Source of the DNA: Misgurnus anguillicaudatus
Taxonomy: Eukaryota; Chordata; Actinopteri; Cypriniformes; Cobitidae
Assembly (NCBI RefSeq): GCF_027580225.2
Contig: NC_073361.2
Span: forward strand, 29,995,001 to 30,059,000
Length of the DNA stretch: 64,000 bases
Direction of reading: 5' to 3'
Of this stretch, positions 57,717-64,000 are shown one piece after another (position 1 is the first letter of the stretch; each line of letters begins with the position of its first letter). Position numbers and translations under genes: made by a program. The notes beneath the pieces are model-generated. The model worked only from the letters and a program-made list of their open reading frames with translations, did not search any database and was not told the DNA's origin.

Positions 57717-58320
57717 GGCTTCCTGGTGAACCGGATAAAATGCCAATGCTTATTAGATTGAATAAATGTATAATGATTTATAATAATGAAATAATTCCTT
57801 CTTAAAGAAACAAAAAGTGTTTTCTATTTATTTCTGCACAATTCAGCACATTGACTGCTTCATGCTTAAGTGAAATCCTGTACAGGAAATCTTTCACAAA
57901 TCTTTTTTTTTTAGTAAGACTGACTGAATGTTGTACAACTTAATGTCATGTTCATTAGTTTCTAATGTCAACCTTATTTAAAACACATGATGAAAGACCC
58001 TGGCAATAAGAGTAAAGGCACATAAGCATACATTCCTAGAGAAATGGAGGTCACTGCCACACCATCTTAACTATAGATAGAATGTTCCATTCGTTCCAAA
58101 ATGTTCTGTCTTAACTACAGATAGAATGTTCTATCCATTCCAAAATGTTCAGATAGAAGTTAAGATGGAACAGGATGTGGTGAATCGTACACAGAAAACA
58201 GATGATTTACCTTGTTTCTTTAGCATGAAGCTCCTCTCGCTGCTGCTATAAAGAAAATTCTGTGTGGTCCCAAGTCCAGATTGCATTGCGTAACTCATGG
58301 AAATGTACACCCTGTACCGC

Positions 58321-58322
<2 letters not shown>

Positions 58323-58365
<43 letters not shown>
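58323..58365. repeat. (GT)n microsatellite
   Basis: About 21 GT units just upstream of the probable UGT leader exon; the shorter cctgtgtgtgtctg is the equivalent in duplicon copy A. Confidence 0.9.
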
Positions 58366-58366
<1 letters not shown>

Positions 58367-58920
58367 TGTATGAAAGAAAAAGGGAATAAAAAATGGTTTA
58401 AATCATGTTTCTGGCAAAGTCTGGTGGTATGTTTCAATGTCAAATTCCTCCAGCAAAATGAGCTAAAATGTCAAGACACTGAACTCTGAAGAAAATACAG
58501 ATTGGCTGCTGTATTCAGTGAAGTATTTGACACTCAGAGCTGATCATCAAGACTGCATATATGACAAAAATATATATTTATAAAATATAATTTTAAATAT
58601 ATTTCAAAATACACAAATGTAATACTGGATGTTAAATAATCAACTTTTATTTTATTTATGAAGAGACACTATAAAACAATTAAACCTCAGGTGGTGTTGC
58701 TAACCCAAATTTGACTCTTAGGTGGAACTGGTTACAGACATGAAACTCTTGGTGATCCTAATCTCTTTATCACAAAGGCTTTTGCACTGTTAGCCTTTAG
58801 GCTCATATCACTGAGTTTCTGCTGAAATATATGATGTAATGTATACATATTTTGTGGTTCTAAGATTGTAATGTTATATTAATGTTTAGTATTATTTTAA
58901 TGGTCATGGTGCGATGAGTA
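58366..58920. other. Intergenic DNA upstream of the UGT cluster
   Basis: No exon, RNA gene or paired transposon ends seen. Confidence 0.3.
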
Positions 58921-59600
58921 AAAAGGTCTCATTTCTATAAGTCTAAGATCAGATGGATTAAGGTTTTAGAACTTTGGATAGAGGATGCATTTCTTGTAGA
59001 GGTGGGGTTTTGCCTTGATATTTCTGGCTAGTTTGACCAGTTGCCAAGATACTCCTAGCTAGTTTGACCAGGTGCTCTTTAGTATCACTTGGCACAGGGC
59101 AAACTGGATTTTGACCAGGTGTTCTTTAGTATCACTTGGTACAGGTCAAACTAGATTTTGTTAGTTTTCTCAAGCTGTGTATAAAAGGTGGCCTGGCAAA
59201 ATGTTCTGGGAGCCATTCTGTACCCAGAAGCTCCCACACTCTGTGTGTATTCAAACCTTATGGATGCATCCTGTAACCAGGAGCTCCCACACTTTGTGTG
59301 TGTATTAAAACATCATGGAAGAAATCTTAAACAAGAGTCTTCCTACACCATTTGGGTATTATTTTCATGATAGATAGTACTCTGTAGCCAGAGTGTCTAT
59401 TGCCAGGTATGACTTTGTAACTGTTGCAACTGATGATCATTTTAATTGGAATTGAATCATATTCTGTATTATATGATATTCTTTAAGCTGGAACCTGCCT
59501 GGTATAATAAATTGTTAATATTGATTCATTTTAAATTCTTCAAAATTGTATTGATTTATTTTAATTCTTTCAGAAATTATTATTTCCAGTAGATTAGAAG
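58921..59600 (+). mobile_element. LTR-like promoter block of an endogenous retroelement
   Basis: The features follow LTR order. Two abutting 47-bp direct repeats (59064-59110 and 59111-59157, starting ttgaccaggtgYtctttag) resemble U3 enhancer repeats. TATAAAA at 59180-59186 follows 22 bp later. A second repeated motif (agctcccacactYtgtgtgt) is at about 59228 and 59281, and AATAAA is at 59506-59511. I could not fix the TG/CA borders, target duplication or primer-binding site, and no gag or pol sequence follows, so it would be a solo or partial LTR. Confidence 0.4.
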
Positions 59601-60801
59601 GAGTCTGGTATTACCGCAAAATAAGTATGTCAGGATATGATCACACTGGTGTTTTGATGTTGAATGGAGCATGGGGCACATTCACCAGGACTCTCAGATT
59701 TATGTCTATCACCTAACTTAGCAAGTTGCATGATCGTGACTAAAGTAACTATTTTATGATCGGAGCAAGCCATAAACTATTAGTTTACCCGACAACCTCT
59801 GACTAAGATCAGAACTGACAATTTTGTGTCCGTGAGATATACGCAACGGCCGACGTATACTCTGTGCGATACTGGGTCCCTAATGAACGAATAACTAAGA
59901 CTATGGGAATTAATAAATAATCAAACATCTAAATTATGATTAACAGATAATTGGAATAATGAACTAAATTCTTACTATATTAAATTGGAGTCAGATTATA
60001 ATTTAAACACAGAGGTCAAAGAAATACATTTGAAATCGAATAAATGGAGTTATTCTTCTAGAAGCGCTAAAGGAAAACAAGAACACGAGAATCCTTCTCC
60101 CACGCCATTGGATACCGTCGTTGGGCCAGTGGGTGGCGTCTTACACAAAAATGGCCAAAAATACATGTGCTGAAATATATTTTAAACATTTGTTTGCAAT
60201 TTTTTTTCACCAATATTTTTTGGCTGTTTTTTGTATTTGAAATATATTTTAAAGCATTTACTGTACATTCACTTTGCATTGGAAGAAAACCATTGTATGT
60301 TAAAAAACCTGCAAACATAACCGGTTTAAAAATATTAAAATTAAATATATTTTCAGCAAAACAGCAAATACTTACTTAGAATTGTATACATATCTGTACA
60401 TTTGATACTTTATGCATTTTATACAAACTTATATATTTTGTCCAGGAAATATATTATTTGTTGTCCCTGAAATACATTTTGAAATATATGTTAATACAGA
60501 AGGTTAAAACTAAATATATTCTCAAATTCAGAAATATATTTAATTAAGCTTCACTTTCTATAAAATGTATTTAGCATATATAAGACGTATTTTTGGCCAA
60601 ATAAATGTATTTTTCCCCTATCTGATGAGAGTTGTTCATCAGGTGTGTTGCATATGGGAGATTTAAAAACTTGTGCAGTGCTGTGCGTTCCCAAGCCCGG
60701 AACCCAAAATGAACATGTAAGATTGTGTGCCACTAAGTTTAAAACAAGGCTAGCATGTTTTCTGTTTGGTGTTGACTGCACAAATGAGTGATGATAATCA
60801 C
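59601..60801. other. Intergenic DNA with an aaatatatttt-rich repeat
   Basis: From about 60170 to 60600 the phrase aaatatattt recurs many times in both orientations, suggesting an old palindromic element. No gene was found. Confidence 0.35.
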
Positions 60802-61191
60802 TTTAAAGGGGACATAATCATGAAAATCTGACATTTTCCATGTTTAAGTGCTACAATTGGGTTTCCAGTGCTTCTATCAACCTAGAAAAATAACAACCCA
60901 GTAACTTATAAACCATTCTCTGCAAGCATGTGAAAAAATAGGGCATCAAAGTTTGTCTGCCCTTGTGATGTCAGAAGGGGATAATACCGCCCCTTAATCT
61001 GCACTATCCAACTACGGCACTGCCATTTAGTGCAAAGATCATCTCATTTGCAATTTTAAAAGAGCCACAAAGTGGCAATTTTAACATGTTATAAAAAATA
61101 TCAATAGGGTATTTTGATTTAGAACTTCACATACGTACTCTTAAATATTTAATTTACATTTTAAAAAAGTATTGTGAAATGTCCCCTTTAA
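60802..61191. mobile_element. MITE with ttaaaggggacat ends
   Basis: The ends tttaaaggggacataatcat and gaaatgtccccttta are inverted copies. The interior has the conserved gatgtcagaaggggataata. An internal fragment of the same family recurs at 63075-63205. Confidence 0.7.
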
Positions 61192-61223
61192 TGTCAGCAT
61201 TAAACAAAATATATTCATTTTAA

Positions 61224-61505
61224 TTAAAAATAAATCTGCCAAATGGGGTAAGCAAAAAAATCTTGAACATTTTTCTTAAACACTAAATTCAAGAAAAAAT
61301 CAAGAAAATTTTGCTTACCCAGATTTTTTTGCTTGTTTTATGCACAAAATCACTTAAATTTGACATTTTTTGTCCAAAAACTAGACTTATTTTCTTGGGT
61401 CATTTTCTCATCAAGAAAAGGCATCTTAATTTTTAGATATTTTTACTGAAAACAAGACAAAAATACTAAGTTTTTTTTCTTGAAAATCATTTTTTTTGCA
61501 GTGTA
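61224..61505. mobile_element. Palindromic MITE fragment (family of 52492-52916)
   Basis: Shares aatggggtaagcaaaaaaat, aaaactagacttattttctt and the right end tttttttgcagtgta with the 52492 family; the left arm is truncated. Confidence 0.6.
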
Positions 61506-62931
61506 ATAGACTAATCAAGATATATTTGATTTGTTTACAGGTAAAACGGCAGCGCAAATTATTAGCGCATGCGCACTGCAACTCTGGCGTGTGAATGTCA
61601 ATCCCATAATCCATCTCGAGAAACGGGCGCGCTGCTTCCGAATGGTTTAAAAATCTGAGGAAAATCTGAAACAAACTGTAAGTGTTAATAAAGCAAAAAC
61701 AAGATGAACTTACAGACAAACATGTTATCTAATTAAGAAATACTGTACTTTTGAATTGACTTTTTGTGATAGTGCTGTTGAGTTTTCATGTATTTATTAG
61801 TAACACTTCTAGTCCACGAGGTGGCAGCATTAAGCATAAAATGTAGGGAGTGAAGTTAAAAAATCTCAACATTAGCACAGTTTTTCATTAATGGAAGGAT
61901 ATATTTGAGAAAAAGCATTAAAATAAGAATATGAGGAAAATATTTGGAAGCCTGTTTGATAAATTAACATAATGTAGGAAGATGTAAGACATGATTTATA
62001 TTAAATTATAAACAGCCAATGAACAATGCTCTTAACATTCAAGCATAAATATTTATGTAACCTACTGTATGCCACCGGACATTGAACGCAGTATATGTGA
62101 ACATAATATGTCACCCTGTCTGGAAAACCCAGAAGTTTGATTTCACTCTTTATTTCCATCTTTGACATGATCTTACTCAGTCAGATATCAAGGTTCTATT
62201 GTTCTTTACATTATTTTGGATGATTTTATGTAAAAAACGGCAAATGACTAAAACATGACTTTAGCTGGGATTTCACAGGCGGGGTCACATTGAGTAATAT
62301 GTGCGTGCATTGACAAACAACCTGCAACACAAACTAAGACTGACACATCATTCTGAATGGTGGGTGGAAGCACGCGCGCACGCACACACACACACACACA
62401 CATGCATACATACAAACACACACACACACACATGCATATACAAAAATGCACAGATCTGTGGGCAGGTACCCATTTGACATCAGAAAAGGAAGCTTGGCCT
62501 GTTACTGTGTGTCTGTGTTCACACTACATCCTGATAGAAACCAAAACCATCTTGATTTCTCTCATCTTCTGCTGAGATTTCCGGCCTCCACAGATCCTCT
62601 GATACAGCGATCACTCCTACAGCACATATACAAGTCCTCATTTAACTGTATAAAATTTCTGATGCAAGGCATTGACAATAAATGTAACAAACATTCAGAT
62701 GATCTTCCTTTTTTTAAACTATACCAAAAAAAAAAAACAGTAAAGAGCTCCACAGATAACCTATGGTTTCTAATGCCTTCTAGTTGTAGGTAACATCGAA
62801 AAGCACTAAAGACAAAATTTTCTCTATTCAGTTTTTGTACAGTAACTATTGATTTAAACGCTGCTTCTGACAAAAAATAGATAATAATATTAGGATCACT
62901 GACAAAAACGGTTTGGCAAGATGAGAAATTC
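61506..62931. other. Intergenic DNA, no gene seen
   Basis: Contains CA-rich simple repeats at 62382-62430. Open frames of up to 134 codons (minus strand 62562-62966) show no domain, conserved motif or splice context. Confidence 0.3.
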
Positions 62932-63470
62932 AAAAATCTTTTAAAAAAAACTAGTTTTAAAAGCATGCATCATGTATATTTCAATGAACAAAGTGTATTT
63001 ATGTTGATTTTATGCAATAAAAAATTTACATTTGCACCATTTTTATGAAAGTTGAGACTGAAGTTAGTTTTGGTAAACCATTCTCTGCAAGCATGTTAAA
63101 AAATAGGTCATCGAAATTTGTCTCCCTTTATGATGTCAGAAGGGGATAATACCGCCCCTTAATCTGCATATATCCAACCACGGCACTGCCATTTAGTACA
63201 GAGATCAGCTCATCAATAAATGTAACAAACATTCAGATGATCCTTTTTTAAGACCGTTCCAAATACAATGTTTTTTGCAAATTAGGTCCTACGGTATAGC
63301 CACGAGACAAATTTCGATGACCTATTTTTTCACATGCTTGTAGAGAATGGTTTACCAAAACTAACTTTAGTCTCAACTTCAATAAAAATGGTGCAAATGT
63401 AATTTTTTTTAAAATATACCTGATGCATGCTTTTAAAACTTTTTTTTTTTTTAAGATTTTTGACTGAATA
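62932..63470. repeat. Long inverted repeat with about 180-bp loop
   Basis: The arms at about 62932-63115 and 63294-63470 are complementary: aaaagcatgcatcatgtata against tacctgatgcatgctttt, and tttggtaaaccattctctgc against agagaatggtttaccaaa. The loop contains a fragment of the ttaaaggggacat MITE, whose sequence also continues into the arms. Confidence 0.65.
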
Positions 63471-63825
63471 GACCTGCAAATGTCAAATGGTGTAACCGCC
63501 AGTTGTGCCAAAGAATGAGAAATATTAAATATTTTATCCACCTTGATGGCATGTAAGCGTAATCATAAAAAAGTATAATAATTTTAAAACATTATTTTAT
63601 TAGTTATTTCTAAATGTACATTTTAATGCGTTTTTGTAATATTTGTCCGGACATATGCTGAAAACAGCTCTGTTTTTTAAATAATCTTTGACAAATTGTG
63701 TGAAAATGTATGTAAAAAAATCATATTACACTAAACGTGATGATTATATTTTATTCCACATTTTTTATGAATACAGCCTATTTATATTTTCATTTAAAAA
63801 AATACTATTTACACCAATTGACACA

Positions 63826-64000
63826 CACTGAAAAAATGATTCATTCAATTTACTCAGTTTCCTTAAGTTAAGTGGTCGCAATCAATTTATTCAAGCCACA
63901 CTTAAACAAAAGTTTTTTGTTTTGTTTTGTATTTCTAATTTTTTTGTTTAAATGCAGCTTACATAAATCGATTGCGACCATTTACCTTAAAAAATTTGAG
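63826..64000. mobile_element. MITE with cactgaaaaaatgattcatt end, cut by window edge
   Basis: The left end cacactgaaaaaatgattca, arm taagtggtcgcaatcaattt and the inverted arm aaatcgattgcgaccattta match the element at 17358-17565. The right terminus lies outside the window. Confidence 0.7.

Larger units (their letters stand above)
53280..58320 (-). repeat. UDP-glucuronosyltransferase duplicon, copy B
   Basis: Tandem partner of 47695-53115. The block 53280-53670 equals 47695-48075 (caaaaggttcactcactgtt, cacagcatgacacacaaact) and lies in front of the intact UGT gene. The copy-specific insertion here is the 53675-55585 element. Confidence 0.75.

Noticed and set aside
57717..57746. N-terminal extension of the intact UGT
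   Set aside because: It has a TTG start and crosses a likely splice acceptor. ATG at 57716 directly precedes a signal peptide and is shared with copy A.
62562..62966. 134-codon minus-strand frame
   Set aside because: No recognisable motif, partly within repeat DNA, and no splice or promoter context.

Overview
The window reads as nuclear DNA of an otophysan, probably cyprinid, teleost. The reasons are AT-rich intergenic DNA packed with short inverted-repeat DNA transposons of fish type, GT-AG introns, long (CA)n/(TA)n microsatellites and recognisable vertebrate genes. There is no prokaryotic, organellar or CRISPR signal. All gene calls rest on motif reading and memory of the families; nothing could be searched.

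Layout: (1) 1-1637, minus strand: first coding exon of a formin-like gene (fmnl1 type) plus part of its first intron. (2) 3.95-12.25 kb: two tandem copies of a two-exon Shaw/Kv3-like potassium channel gene, plus strand. The second copy was later hit by a foldback hAT element and a Penelope-like retroelement. (3) 13.6-31.8 kb: two copies of an intronless-coding CC chemokine receptor gene (CCR10 type), minus strand. The second duplicon is split by about 7.4 kb of inserted DNA, including a 3.2-kb inverted-repeat element that carries a large minisatellite and another 3.2-kb transposon. (4) 32-40 kb: repeat-rich DNA with one doubtful leader exon. (5) 40.4-46.07 kb, plus strand: a five-exon RAMP gene (ramp2 type) that I assembled from small exons. 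It has one in-frame stop codon. (6) 47.7-58.3 kb, minus strand: two tandem UDP-glucuronosyltransferase genes (UGT5 type, single coding exon). One is intact; the other is broken by a 289-bp internal duplication and has lost its stop codon into a transposon end. (7) 58.4-64 kb: LTR-like sequence and MITEs only.

From memory, human CCR10 and RAMP2 lie close together on 17q21 (with CNTNAP1 and EZH1 between), and FMNL1 lies on the same arm. The window therefore looks like a rearranged piece of that conserved neighbourhood with lineage-specific duplications and a UGT cluster added. The genes do not form one pathway: they are a cytoskeletal regulator, voltage-gated channels, leukocyte receptors, a GPCR accessory protein and xenobiotic-conjugating enzymes.

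Most notable: both channel copies carry histidine at the first S4 gating-charge position; the minisatellite sits exactly between 34-bp inverted repeats and 6-bp target duplications; the RAMP gene has a nonsense codon next to a lost conserved cysteine; and a UGT tail is rewritten by a hAT terminus that happens to supply a new dilysine end.
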